Virus record (IMG/VR): IMGVR_UViG_3300038461_000042
Span: 1-64,000 of that record
Strand: one strand, 5' to 3'
Length of the DNA stretch: 64,000 nt
From: a virus
Shown: piece after piece, positions 28,380 through 36,908 of the stretch
Numbering within the stretch: position 1 is the first letter of the stretch
How the letters are laid out: each line of letters begins with the position of its first letter
Notes under the pieces: model-generated
Database searches by the model: none
Told to the model about the DNA's origin: nothing
The model's input: only the letters and a program-made list of their open reading frames with translations
Made by a program: the position numbers and the translations under genes

Positions 28380-29913
28380 TAAGGATAAGAGAGAATTGCT
28401 TGCCTTGCTTACTGAGATGAGGGCAAGGAACCTTGACATACCCAAAATAGACAAAGCCAATATTGCCTGGTCTGATAAATGGAATGTTGATGAGAACGGC
28501 TTCTTTCGCAGGAATGGGGCGGGAAAGCCTTATGACCCAGCCGGGGAACAATTAAGTTTCATAAATGCGCCGGGAGTTTTTGTCGCAATGCAAGGGGGGC
28601 GAGGTTCTGGAAAGACGAGCGCAGGGGCGCAAAAAGCACTTCGCAAGATTCGTGAAGGACGGACGGGGATAGTCGTTAATCCAGACCTGGAAAACTTTAA
28701 GACCTCGACTTGGCCGGAACTTAGAAGCTGGATACCCTGGCAGATGGTCATCCCTAAACACAGAGTAAGAAGGTCGGAGGCATGGGACGTAACGCGTCCA
28801 TTTTCCATCGTGTTTATAAATGGGGCGGTTTTATATTGTCGTGGACTTCGCGACCCAGAGTCGGGGCGTGGGCATAATGTAAACTGGCTCTGGTATGATG
28901 AGGCGCGGCGCGATAAGACCGGACTGGCCTGGAAGAATGCTATCGCCGGAGTCCGCGTTGGAACCATGACACAGAGATTTTTGACTACCACTCCAGCAGG
29001 GAGAGACTCATGGATAGCCGCCCTATTCGACCGGAAAGAAATACCACAGGAAGTCTACGACCTTTTGAAAGACATTCCCGACATGCAGGGGCGCGAGTTG
29101 GTTGAGTCATTCCATGTTTCTCTGGAGGAGAACCGCAAGAACCTTGACCCCATATTTTATGCAACCCTTGTTTCGTCCTTTCCATCTGGTTATTTGAGGC
29201 AACGTGAAATTGAAGGTATTGCCGCCAACGAGGAAGGTTCTCTGGGGGATAGGACATGGTTTACCCATAATCCAACTACTGGGGTATCGCACATCTTAGA
29301 AAAGGCTCCCGAATGGAGAGGGCGGATTCGATATTATGACCTCGCCGCCTCCGAGAAGAAAGTTGGTACTGACCCGGACGAAACAATAGGCGGTTTGGTT
29401 TCTTATGATGATAAAAAGGAAAACTTCTGCATCGAAGATCAAACCGGAGGACATTGGTTGTGGGATCAAATTCTTGAAAACATCAGAAATATCGCTATGA
29501 TAGATGGACAACAAGTACCCATCTATATCGAGCAGGAACCCGCCTCGGGTGGTAAGAACCAAGTGGCCGCTATTGCCAATTTCTTAAAGCCGTTTGGGTT
29601 TACCGTGAGAGCGCACGACCCCAAGAAGGATGGAGATAGAGTAGAAGCGGCTAATCACTGGTTCGCGGAGGCAGCGCAGGGACATTGGTGGGTGGTTCGT
29701 GGAAAATGGAATGACCCATTTTTTGGGCAACTTGATGTCTTTCCAGAAAAGTCGGCGCACGACGATAGGATTACTGATACAACTGGCGCTCGCCTATCTA
29801 TCGCCCCTATTAGGAAATGGAGTTCCATAAAGTTCATGCACATTGGGCAGAAGATGGAACCAAATAAGGAAGAAGAAACTAAGATTGGAAGTTGGGGAAA
29901 GAGTCCGAGTTGA
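28342..29913 (+). CDS. terL: Terminase large subunit
   Basis: The 523-residue protein has the ATPase motor with Walker A GGRGSGKT (85-92) and a Walker B strand NWLWYDEA near residue 180, followed by the coupling motif TTTPAGRD. The nuclease domain starts with RYYDLAASEKK, and its second acidic motif is IYIEQEPASGG. It packages DNA into the prohead and cuts the concatemer. The annotated start lies inside the small-subunit gene; a TTG at 28396 after AAGGATAAGAGAG is an alternative. It is followed by a small ORF and the portal gene. Confidence 0.93.
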   Translation: MQQNKTIRKDLSDKDKRELLALLTEMRARNLDIPKIDKANIAWSDKWNVDENGFFRRNGAGKPYDPAGEQLSFINAPGVFVAMQGGRGSGKTSAGAQKALRKIREGRTGIVVNPDLENFKTSTWPELRSWIPWQMVIPKHRVRRSEAWDVTRPFSIVFINGAVLYCRGLRDPESGRGHNVNWLWYDEARRDKTGLAWKNAIAGVRVGTMTQRFLTTTPAGRDSWIAALFDRKEIPQEVYDLLKDIPDMQGRELVESFHVSLEENRKNLDPIFYATLVSSFPSGYLRQREIEGIAANEEGSLGDRTWFTHNPTTGVSHILEKAPEWRGRIRYYDLAASEKKVGTDPDETIGGLVSYDDKKENFCIEDQTGGHWLWDQILENIRNIAMIDGQQVPIYIEQEPASGGKNQVAAIANFLKPFGFTVRAHDPKKDGDRVEAANHWFAEAAQGHWWVVRGKWNDPFFGQLDVFPEKSAHDDRITDTTGARLSIAPIRKWSSIKFMHIGQKMEPNKEEETKIGSWGKSPS

Positions 29914-30074
29914 ATCGGAAACTCCCCTGGATTCATGGTGTAGAATTCACATGCCAAGGGAGTTTAGGTTGGGTGGTCTACCACCATCGAAAGGAGGGAA
30001 GAGAAACCGACTTCTACGAATATTATATCATAAACTCACACTTACGCAATTCCATCTTGACATCTTATAATTGA
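29910..30074 (+). CDS. Small hypothetical protein between terminase and portal
   Basis: A TTG at 29910 overlaps the terminase stop (TTGA) and opens 54 codons with a protein-like composition (WIHGVEFTCQGSLGWVVYHH). The frame begins further upstream without a better start. It leaves only 5 bp before the portal ATG. No family recognised; small genes at this place are common in phages. Confidence 0.4.
   Translation: MNRKLPWIHGVEFTCQGSLGWVVYHHRKEGRETDFYEYYIINSHLRNSILTSYN
30066..30071 (+). promoter_or_regulatory. -10 box immediately before the portal gene
   Basis: TATAAT ends 9 nt before the portal ATG at 30080. This leaves room for only a 2-3 nt leader. A weak TTACGC lies 18 bp upstream (30042-30047). 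It may be a late promoter for the head operon that makes a nearly leaderless mRNA. Confidence 0.4.
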
Positions 30075-30079
30075 TAGCA

Positions 30080-32080
30080 ATGGCTACTAAAACCCGCGTA
30101 AATACAAAACAACTTCAACCGACTGACTTAATTGCTCAAACCGTATTGCCCGGACAGCGTTCTTCTCCGGGGGGAAATTTACTTAATTTCCTTTTTCGTG
30201 CAGTTCCTGCATGGGGGTCTCCGAATTGGATGGAGGCAACCGTCTGGCGAAACTTCGTTATGTCTGTTCCTATTGCGGTTGTGTGTAGAAATACCGCCAT
30301 TTCACAACTCACTGCTCTGGATTGGAAGGTTGTAGCAAGAGACTCCAATAAAACCGATGAATTGAAATCCAAAATAAAATACTCAACGAAATTACTGGAT
30401 AACGAGGGGATGTATGATGGTCTTGATTTCATCGGACGACTAGAATGGTTGGGAAAAGATTTACTCGATCTTCCATTCGGCATGGCCGCCGAACTCGGGC
30501 GCGAAAATGATGACCCGAATGGTAAGGTGGTCTGGATTCGCTGCTTGGATGCGGGAACCCTGATGCCTTCACTAAATGCAGACTTCCCGGTCATCCAACG
30601 CGTACCCAATATGCCAATCAGCCCAATTGCCTTCCCTGCCTATACAGTAACGCGCCAGTACATGAGTCCGCGTTCAGATATATGGCGTGAAGGCTGGGGA
30701 ATGGCTCCGCCCGAACAAATTTACCTTTCCTTTGAGTTGATGAAACGTGGCGATAAGTATTATGCTGAACTATTATCAAATACTCCCCAAGTTGGTATCT
30801 TAGACCTTGGAGATACCACCAAGGAAACCGCCCAGGAGTGGATGAAAGAGGCACAAGACTTATTTGCGGGAACCGACCCGATGAAGATTCCGGTTCTCTA
30901 TGAACACACAACAAAGGTTGAATGGATTCCGTTCCAGATGAACCCCAATGAATTGATGTTTGACCGGGTGACATCAAGATATATCAATCTTATCTGTGCA
31001 GGATATGGAATGAGTCCATCCGACATTGGGATGGGCGGTTCTTCCAATGGCGGAGAAACCCTTTCGGGGACAATTCGGGATGAGCGTAAAACCAAGAAAA
31101 CCATCCAGGCGGTTCTAAAGAAGAAATTCAAATCCTTCTATGACCATATTCTTCCAGAAGAGCTTGAGTTTGCTTGGATTGATTTCGACTCTGACCAGAA
31201 TGTCGCGCAGGGACGCGCAAGACTCGCTAATTCACAGGCCAATGAAATTTTCATCCGCAATCATGTTTTCAGCCCCCAAGAACTACGCGCACAGGCTCTC
31301 GTGGATGGACTTGTTACGGTATCTGTTCCCGAGACATTGGACGAAAAGAACATCGAATGGCCGCAGTCTGGAAATACTACCAAACCCGGTTTGATTGGGG
31401 AAAAAGTATCAGCAGATAATGGCGGGCGCGGGGAAGTTTCATCTGTGCAAGCCTCTCAAGCAGAGGGAATTATTGAACTCAAGAAGCAGGCCGATAAGAC
31501 CGTCAAGCAGGTCTTTAATCCTCTTAAGAATTTCATTACTTCCATCAAGGATATGAGTCCCGAACAAGTCGAGGCATGGAAGAAGCATATCGCAGACGCG
31601 TTGTGGTGGAGAGACCCGGAAGCGCACATGCTTGAGGACGTGGAAAAGAGACGCAGGACTATCACGGGCGCGATTAAGACACAAGGTCTTGGAGAAGTCC
31701 GATTCAACTCGGAAGATGCGCCCAAAGTCCTAGACGTTCTCAGAGAAAAAGCCTATCTTGCCAATCCAGATATTGATTATGTCGCCGCCGAAGAGAAAAT
31801 CCGTTCAATAGACTTACTGAATTGCATGGAAAAAGCCTCTAATGAGGCCACCGAAATAGCGCGTTCCATTATGGCGACCACAATTTTCTCAGATTTACTT
31901 GATGAACTCACACTTGACCCTACGGTTGAAAAAAGTGATAATAAAGCAGTAATTGTTGATTCTGTGGCGAATAAATTTGTCGAAGCTTACCCACAGTTGA
32001 TGGAAGCCGCTGAAACCGCAGGTCAACAAATCCTAGAAAAGATACTCGATAAGGAGATTGAAAATGTCAAAGATTCATAA
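30080..32080 (+). CDS. Portal protein
   Basis: I take the ATG at 30080 (666 residues); a TTG at 30071 is less likely. The sequence has the portal pattern: a membrane-like start (SVPIAVVCRNTAISQLTALDW), the central stem region with GKDLLDLPFGMAAEL, FELMKRGDKYYAELLSNTP and the FDRVTSRYINLICAGYGMSP crown helix, and the GETLSGTIRDE motif typical of this family. The C-terminal 200 residues are extra, helical and charged (from about 460). They may be a fused head-interior or MuF-like part. The dodecameric portal is the DNA gate of the capsid. No Shine-Dalgarno site is seen. Confidence 0.9.
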   Translation: MATKTRVNTKQLQPTDLIAQTVLPGQRSSPGGNLLNFLFRAVPAWGSPNWMEATVWRNFVMSVPIAVVCRNTAISQLTALDWKVVARDSNKTDELKSKIKYSTKLLDNEGMYDGLDFIGRLEWLGKDLLDLPFGMAAELGRENDDPNGKVVWIRCLDAGTLMPSLNADFPVIQRVPNMPISPIAFPAYTVTRQYMSPRSDIWREGWGMAPPEQIYLSFELMKRGDKYYAELLSNTPQVGILDLGDTTKETAQEWMKEAQDLFAGTDPMKIPVLYEHTTKVEWIPFQMNPNELMFDRVTSRYINLICAGYGMSPSDIGMGGSSNGGETLSGTIRDERKTKKTIQAVLKKKFKSFYDHILPEELEFAWIDFDSDQNVAQGRARLANSQANEIFIRNHVFSPQELRAQALVDGLVTVSVPETLDEKNIEWPQSGNTTKPGLIGEKVSADNGGRGEVSSVQASQAEGIIELKKQADKTVKQVFNPLKNFITSIKDMSPEQVEAWKKHIADALWWRDPEAHMLEDVEKRRRTITGAIKTQGLGEVRFNSEDAPKVLDVLREKAYLANPDIDYVAAEEKIRSIDLLNCMEKASNEATEIARSIMATTIFSDLLDELTLDPTVEKSDNKAVIVDSVANKFVEAYPQLMEAAETAGQQILEKILDKEIENVKDS

Positions 32081-32261
32081 TATGGTTAGGAACGTTGTCC
32101 CCGGAATGGAAGATGTTGATATTCCAGAAGGATGGAAGTTACACCAAACTATCTTTCTTGGATTGGTAAAAGGACAAGGCGCGCCAGACATTCCACAGGT
32201 TTTGTATGTTCTGGTTCCCGAAGAAGTGAAAGTGAGTCGCCCACGCAAGCCTAAGGCATGA
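32064..32261 (+). CDS. Small hypothetical protein
   Basis: The ATG at 32064 has AAGGAG 7 nt upstream, and the gene overlaps the portal's end by 17 bp. The 65-residue protein has a central GWKLHQTIFLGLVKGQG segment and a basic tail (VSRPRKPKA). No family recognised. Confidence 0.55.
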   Translation: MSKIHNMVRNVVPGMEDVDIPEGWKLHQTIFLGLVKGQGAPDIPQVLYVLVPEEVKVSRPRKPKA

Positions 32262-32566
32262 GCGATATACAACTAGTTTTATTGATGCTGATCGGCAAGG
32301 TCTGCATCTACACAATCCAGAAGTTCCCGCTGGTTCAGAAGATTAAGATGCCCTTTATGAACCAGCTTTTTTTATGTAACTTCTGCTTAGGAGTTTGGGT
32401 TTACTTCTTTCTTGCCGCAGTTTTTCATGTTGCCCTGTTCAAATCGGTGTTTTACTTCCCGGTTATCAGTGAACTGGCAACGGGAGCGATAATCTCGCTC
32501 GTGGTCTATCTGTTTTCGATAGGTTTTCAGGAAGTCTTTGGAACATTGGTTGTCGGAGATAAGTAA
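32258..32566 (+). CDS. Membrane protein with CxxC-G-W motif (DUF1360-like)
   Basis: The 102-residue protein has two or three hydrophobic helices and a CNFCLGVWVYFF motif (about 40-51). This resembles the C-x-x-C-x-G-x-W motif of DUF1360 membrane proteins found in phages and spores. Their role is unknown. It overlaps both neighbours and sits between portal and protease genes. Confidence 0.55.
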   Translation: MSDIQLVLLMLIGKVCIYTIQKFPLVQKIKMPFMNQLFLCNFCLGVWVYFFLAAVFHVALFKSVFYFPVISELATGAIISLVVYLFSIGFQEVFGTLVVGDK

Positions 32567-34533
32567 TGCCCTTTAGTGCCATGCCAGAATCCTCGCCCGC
32601 GTTCAAGTTGTGGGAAAAAATCCATGACGCTTCCAAGAAAACGGGTGACAGTGACGAGGTGGCCGCCAAGAAAGCCTGGTCTGGCATTCAATCGGCTGGA
32701 TTCAAAAAGGTGAATGACAAGTGGATCAAGGAAAATGCCCTTGTCGAGTTCTCCATGGCAATCACTTCTGGCGCGCCGATGCGCTGGAAGATGACCGCCT
32801 CTGACACCAAAAAGGATTTATACGATGAGAGGATGACCTTACCTCTCTACAAGTCCTTCATCTCGAACATTGAAAATAAAATACCCGTTCCCGAAGCCTT
32901 CAAAGGTCTGGTTGAATCAGACTATTGGAAGGGTGGGATGCCCTATGTCTCCATTTCACACTATCCAGACCTGAATGGAGAGGCGGTTCCGGGACTTCCT
33001 GAGGCAGTTTATACCGATGGCGATGCCCTAAAGTCAAAAGGCAAGTTTTTTGACACAAAACTGGGCAGAAGTTGCTATAAAGCCCTCTCAGAGGATGAAA
33101 ATACTCCCGAAGATAAGAAAATTCGGGTTTCGATAGCATTTTTAGACCTTGCCCACCAACATGGGGATGGTCCGGTGTTCAAAAGACAGTCTTTAACCGA
33201 TTCTTGCCCTCAATGTGAGGATGGAGTTGGAGATAAGAAGTATTTGGACGGATATTTGGTTCATTTTGCCCTCACCAGAGTACCAATCAATCAAAGGGCA
33301 AGTGTGGAGGTAGATAAATCTATGGCTAAAATCACACGCAAGCAGGATGCCGCCACTATCATTGACCCCGAACTGGCCGATGAACTGGAACGAAAGGCTA
33401 TGCTGGTGGGGAAGTCGGAGGCATTGGTAGAGTTTTCAGACACGGAAGATGAAGAAGTACGAGACGTATCGGAATCTCCCGAACAGCCAGAAGGATTTAT
33501 TGAGGCAACCGAAATTCAGGATTACCCCGAAGTTCCCCTAGAAGAGAAGGCTGACCAAGAAAAGAATAAGTCCGCACAAAAGACCCGTGCATCCAAGTAT
33601 GGTATTGCCATTCTCGGACAGGGGCACGTTACTAAGCCCGGAAAATGGTCGAGTGTCCCTGATAGTAAATGGGGCGACCCGGTAAACTATCGCTATCCGA
33701 TGCCAGATAAAGCCCACGCCGCCAATGCCGCTTCCCGCTTTGGGCAGGAGAAGGGTTCTTATCGCGGTAAAGGCGTTGTTGGAAAACGTATTGAACGCGG
33801 AGAAAAGTCCGCAGGCGTTGAAGCCAAACAGAAAGAAGGTAAAGAAGTGGAAAAATCAAGCGTACTCGAAGTTGCTCCGCAGGTTCGCGACGACGACCCA
33901 TCTCACACTCAGGACATGCCTCCGCTGGAATTGAATCCGAAACTATGGCAGCGCGGAACCGCCCAAGAGACTTTGGATGCCATGTTCGCGGAACTAAACG
34001 GCCTCTTGGATACCATCTACAACCGTCCAGAACTGGCAAGCGCCGCGAAGAGTGAGGCCGCACATAAGGCTACCGACCTGTTGAAGTCGTATGTGACGGT
34101 CAAGTCGCAGGCCCTCGCCGACCCAATTTCAAACCTCGTCAATGCAATGCTTTCAGCAAAATCCATGACTGGCACGGATGAAGAAAAATTAACTTCCATC
34201 CAGCCCGCCCTGAATGCACTTGGTGAGGTCATCAAGGCCGAGGTCGCTCCGGTAAAACCCGTTGACCCGAACGATGCCATTGCACAACTATCGCAGAAAC
34301 TTGATACAGCCATGGCGAAGATTGACCAGTATCAAAACGATATGGCAATCCTACGGTCACAGGTTGCGCAGCCTCGCACGAACAATCCGGTTACTACCGT
34401 TCCGAAACCACGTTCCCTCAATCCTCTCGAGGTAAGGAACCTGGTTCAAAAGGCGCAGGTTCAGCCCCAGGCAAAGAAATCCAGCCTGGCTAATATTGTC
34501 TTTACGAGGGCAGGACTTCAACCCCCTCAGTAA
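32566..34533 (+). CDS. Prohead protease / scaffold fusion with ChaB-like N-terminus
   Basis: This 655-residue protein starts with a ChaB-like helical module (about 5-60: PAFKLWEKIHDASKKTGD, then KKAWSGIQSAGF). A protease-like region follows (about 65-265) with YVSISHYPDLNG, RVSIAFLDLAHQHG and HFALTRVPINQRASV. The last of these is the typical end of the prohead protease fold. The third part (about 420-655) is helical, Ala/Lys-rich and scaffold-like. Such protease-scaffold fusions mature the capsid before DNA packaging. The catalytic His and Ser are not certain from pattern alone. It lies directly before the major capsid gene. Confidence 0.65.
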   Translation: MPFSAMPESSPAFKLWEKIHDASKKTGDSDEVAAKKAWSGIQSAGFKKVNDKWIKENALVEFSMAITSGAPMRWKMTASDTKKDLYDERMTLPLYKSFISNIENKIPVPEAFKGLVESDYWKGGMPYVSISHYPDLNGEAVPGLPEAVYTDGDALKSKGKFFDTKLGRSCYKALSEDENTPEDKKIRVSIAFLDLAHQHGDGPVFKRQSLTDSCPQCEDGVGDKKYLDGYLVHFALTRVPINQRASVEVDKSMAKITRKQDAATIIDPELADELERKAMLVGKSEALVEFSDTEDEEVRDVSESPEQPEGFIEATEIQDYPEVPLEEKADQEKNKSAQKTRASKYGIAILGQGHVTKPGKWSSVPDSKWGDPVNYRYPMPDKAHAANAASRFGQEKGSYRGKGVVGKRIERGEKSAGVEAKQKEGKEVEKSSVLEVAPQVRDDDPSHTQDMPPLELNPKLWQRGTAQETLDAMFAELNGLLDTIYNRPELASAAKSEAAHKATDLLKSYVTVKSQALADPISNLVNAMLSAKSMTGTDEEKLTSIQPALNALGEVIKAEVAPVKPVDPNDAIAQLSQKLDTAMAKIDQYQNDMAILRSQVAQPRTNNPVTTVPKPRSLNPLEVRNLVQKAQVQPQAKKSSLANIVFTRAGLQPPQ

Positions 34534-34539
34534 ATCCCC

Positions 34540-34597
34540 CGGTAAAGCGAGCGTCGGGCGGTAAAGCGAAAGCGTCGTCCGGTCAAGCAAGCGTCGG
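34540..34597. repeat. Three tandem repeats before the major capsid gene
   Basis: The unit CGGTAAAGCGARGCGTCGG occurs at 34540-34557, 34559-34577 and 34580-34597, with small changes in each copy and a period of about 20 bp. It lies in the 92-bp gap between the protease/scaffold and capsid genes. An RNA or DNA binding site is possible. Confidence 0.7.
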
Positions 34598-34625
34598 CAT
34601 AACCTATTCATAAGGAGATTTTGCC

Positions 34626-35807
34626 ATGCCTGAAATTGGCTTAGATGTAGCCACCGGACAACCGACCCCGGTGTCCGATGCAGTTGTACAGCGCGCTACC
34701 GACCCAATCTGGGGTACCGTTGCTACCCCAGGTGATTTCGCCGCGCAGTTCCCTACCCCCCTCGATCATACCGAAATTCTCGATATGTGCGAGGATATTT
34801 CCCTTTTCCAGAACATTCCCGAAATCCGCACCTCTCTGAAACAAGAGAACTGGCGTGAAATGACCACCCTGGCATTCGTGTCCGGGTCGAACTATATCGC
34901 CTTTGCTGATGGAGGTTGCCCGGAAGAGTATTCTCACGATGGTTCAAACCGCACCGTTGACCTCAAGAACATCGGCGCGAAGAAAAGCCTAACCATCTCG
35001 GACATCCTGCACTCTCTGGCTTCACAAGCGGCTGGATGGGGTATCACCGCTCTGATGGGCGGATATGCGGCTGGCGAAGGACTTCCTGGTGCCTCTGACG
35101 CAACAACCTTCACCCGCGCCGAAATCGCCGGATTGAAGGTCAAGGAAATCCGCCTGAGCATGGTGCTCGTGATGAACGCCTATGATAGGCTTTTAGCCGA
35201 AGGTAACGCCACCTCACGTCCGTTGGAGTTCGATGGTATCGAAGCCCTGGTAGTTCCCGCCAATGGCGCGCATACCAACACCGGTTCAAGTGTTTCCGGC
35301 ATGACGGTATCCGGTTCCTTCTCTGCCATCGGCTTCGACCGCTTCTGCTCCGAGACTTGCGCGAAGCCTACCCACGTTTTCGGTCATCCTCAAGCTATTC
35401 AAGAGATGCTGGCCGCTTACTTCCAGTTGGGCTTCCAAGGTTCACAGGTCATCTTTCAGAACGATGGGAATCGTCTCATCCCTGGCTTCAACTTCGCCGG
35501 GTTCGTGAATACCTCCATCGGTCGCCTGACCGTGGTTTCTGATGTGAACTTCGCTCGTACCGATATGGGCAACGGGGCTTTCGCCTCTACGCTGTACGCT
35601 CTCCGTATGCAGCATAACGGCCTACCGTTGGTATACCGGGCGACACAGATACCTCTCAGTCTCGTTGACCTGGTTCCGGGTTGCAGCTCGATTTCCTTCG
35701 AGGTATGGGAAAAGACCGCTTTGGTTGTAAAGCAGTATTGTGCCCAAAGTGCATACCGCTCTGTATTCGCGGGTCGCCAATTTAATGGTTGTACCCAGTT
35801 GGGCTAG
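34626..35807 (+). CDS. Major capsid protein
   Basis: The 393-residue protein follows the protease/scaffold gene and is preceded by an AAGGAG site. It has HK97-like capsid features: an N-terminal arm, then TLAFVSGSNYIAFADGG, a long helix-rich domain with a KVKEIRLSMVLVMNAYDRLL spine, and a beta-rich insert ending in FVNTSIGRLTVVSDVN. The C-terminal domain contains SISFEVWEKTALVV. There is no delta domain beyond the scaffold gene. The identity rests mainly on size, gene order and its strong ribosome-binding site; no other gene in the window fits the role. Confidence 0.8.
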   Translation: MPEIGLDVATGQPTPVSDAVVQRATDPIWGTVATPGDFAAQFPTPLDHTEILDMCEDISLFQNIPEIRTSLKQENWREMTTLAFVSGSNYIAFADGGCPEEYSHDGSNRTVDLKNIGAKKSLTISDILHSLASQAAGWGITALMGGYAAGEGLPGASDATTFTRAEIAGLKVKEIRLSMVLVMNAYDRLLAEGNATSRPLEFDGIEALVVPANGAHTNTGSSVSGMTVSGSFSAIGFDRFCSETCAKPTHVFGHPQAIQEMLAAYFQLGFQGSQVIFQNDGNRLIPGFNFAGFVNTSIGRLTVVSDVNFARTDMGNGAFASTLYALRMQHNGLPLVYRATQIPLSLVDLVPGCSSISFEVWEKTALVVKQYCAQSAYRSVFAGRQFNGCTQLG

Positions 35808-35810
35808 ACC

Positions 35811-35839
35811 TTGACGCCCAGTAAAAACCGATATATACT
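35811..35839 (+). promoter_or_regulatory. Promoter embedded in a ribosome-site hairpin
   Basis: TTGACG (35811-35816), a 17-bp spacer and TATACT (35834-35839) form a good sigma70 promoter just after the capsid stop. The -10 box overlaps the 5' arm of the next hairpin, and the expected start (about 35846) lies in its loop, so this transcript lacks that arm. Confidence 0.7.
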
Positions 35840-35863
35840 AGCCTCTGTCACAGGAGGCTAGTA
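35836..35863 (+). promoter_or_regulatory. Hairpin sequestering the homing endonuclease ribosome site
   Basis: TACTAGCCTC (35836-35845) pairs perfectly with GAGGCTAGTA (35854-35863) around an 8-nt loop. The ribosome-binding site AGGAGG (35852-35857) lies partly in the 3' arm, 11 nt before the ATG. In read-through RNA from the capsid operon, initiation would be blocked. The hairpin might also help terminate capsid transcripts. Confidence 0.7.
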
Positions 35864-35868
35864 TTATT

Positions 35869-36849
35869 ATGGGCAATGATAGACATGTTTTAGTAAGTGC
35901 AATTTGCCAGTATTGCCATAAACAGTTTATGGCTAGGAAAGAAAGAGTGGATAAGGGGCTGGGGAAATTTTGTAGTAAGGATTGTTATTACGCTTTTGAA
36001 AAAAAAGAGGGGAAAAACGTTCATGGAATAGAACATGCTCGGCCCCATTTTAGTAAATCAGAACATGCTTGGAAAATGTACTGGATTTCAGATGATGGCA
36101 AACAACATTCCAAGCCCTATGCGCGTTGGTTTTGGGAAACGCATTATGGGGAAATTCCAAAGGGATACAGGGCTTCTTATAAAGATCAGAATCGCCTAAA
36201 CCTATCGCCCGATAATATTATCTTGCTGTCCCCGGTGGAATTTGGGGAACGCCTGAGCAAAATAGAAAAAGGACATGTTTTCTCAGACGAAACACGTAAA
36301 AAAATGTCTTCCTCTGCCAAGATAAAACATTTCTCAGAAGAACATCGGAAACACATTGGCGAAGGAACAAAGCGTAGATGGGAAATGGGTGATTTTGATA
36401 AACCAGAGATTCGGGCTATCTATTCTGCTCAGGGAAAATCAACCAAAGGAAGTAAAAGAACAGAAGAACAAAAAACTGCTTTATCTAAAAAACTAAAAGG
36501 AAGAGTTTTTTCACAAGAGCATATTGACAATATGGTTAAATCTGCTAGGCGCGGAGATAAATGTAACTTTTGGAGCGGAGGACATCACGATTCTTACAAT
36601 AATCAATTCACTTATACCCTGAAACGAAAAATTCGTAGTAGGGACAATCATATTTGTCAGAGTTGCGGGGAGAATGTATATAGAAGTAAGCGCGGAAATG
36701 TACATCATATTAGTGGTAGTAAACAGGATTGTTCAGATGAAAATTTGATTTTATTATGTGCATCTTGCCACAGTGCGGTTCATGGAAGAAATAAACTTAC
36801 CTCACCAAAGATAGAAGAGTTAAAAGCAAGATTGCAAAAAATAAAGTAA
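35869..36849 (+). CDS. HNH homing endonuclease with NUMOD3 repeats
   Basis: The 326-residue protein has an N-terminal zinc motif (CQYCHKQF and CSKDCYYAF) and an HNH_3-like segment (RWFWETHYGEIPKGY). Four NUMOD3-like helices follow (FSDETRKKM, FSEEHRKHI, RTEEQKTAL and FSQEHIDNM), and then a C-terminal HNH core with CQSCGENV, NVHHISGS and LCASCHSAVHG. The modular layout is that of phage free-standing homing endonucleases. It is AT-rich compared with its neighbours and is inserted after the capsid gene, signs of mobility. Translation is controlled by the preceding hairpin and promoter. Confidence 0.88.
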   Translation: MGNDRHVLVSAICQYCHKQFMARKERVDKGLGKFCSKDCYYAFEKKEGKNVHGIEHARPHFSKSEHAWKMYWISDDGKQHSKPYARWFWETHYGEIPKGYRASYKDQNRLNLSPDNIILLSPVEFGERLSKIEKGHVFSDETRKKMSSSAKIKHFSEEHRKHIGEGTKRRWEMGDFDKPEIRAIYSAQGKSTKGSKRTEEQKTALSKKLKGRVFSQEHIDNMVKSARRGDKCNFWSGGHHDSYNNQFTYTLKRKIRSRDNHICQSCGENVYRSKRGNVHHISGSKQDCSDENLILLCASCHSAVHGRNKLTSPKIEELKARLQKIK

Positions 36850-36867
36850 CTTCCCCCTTCCAATTAT

Positions 36868-36902
36868 GTTCTCCTATCTTGTACAATTATGTACAGGAGA
36901 AC
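36868..36902 (+). promoter_or_regulatory. Second ribosome-site hairpin with internal -10 box
   Basis: GTTCTCC (36868-36874) pairs with GGAGAAC (36896-36902), and TGTAC (36880-36884) with GTACA (36891-36895). The ribosome-binding site AGGAG (36895-36899) is in the 3' arm, 9 nt before the ATG at 36909. A TACAAT box (36882-36887) in the hairpin would start RNA near 36894 and so remove the 5' arms; its -35 element (TTCCAA) is weak. Confidence 0.6.
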
Positions 36903-36908
36903 ATAAAT

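Noticed and set aside
29907-30074. Intron or split in the terminase-portal gap
   Set aside because: The 166-bp gap contains a plausible small ORF and no splice-like structure; both flanking genes are complete.
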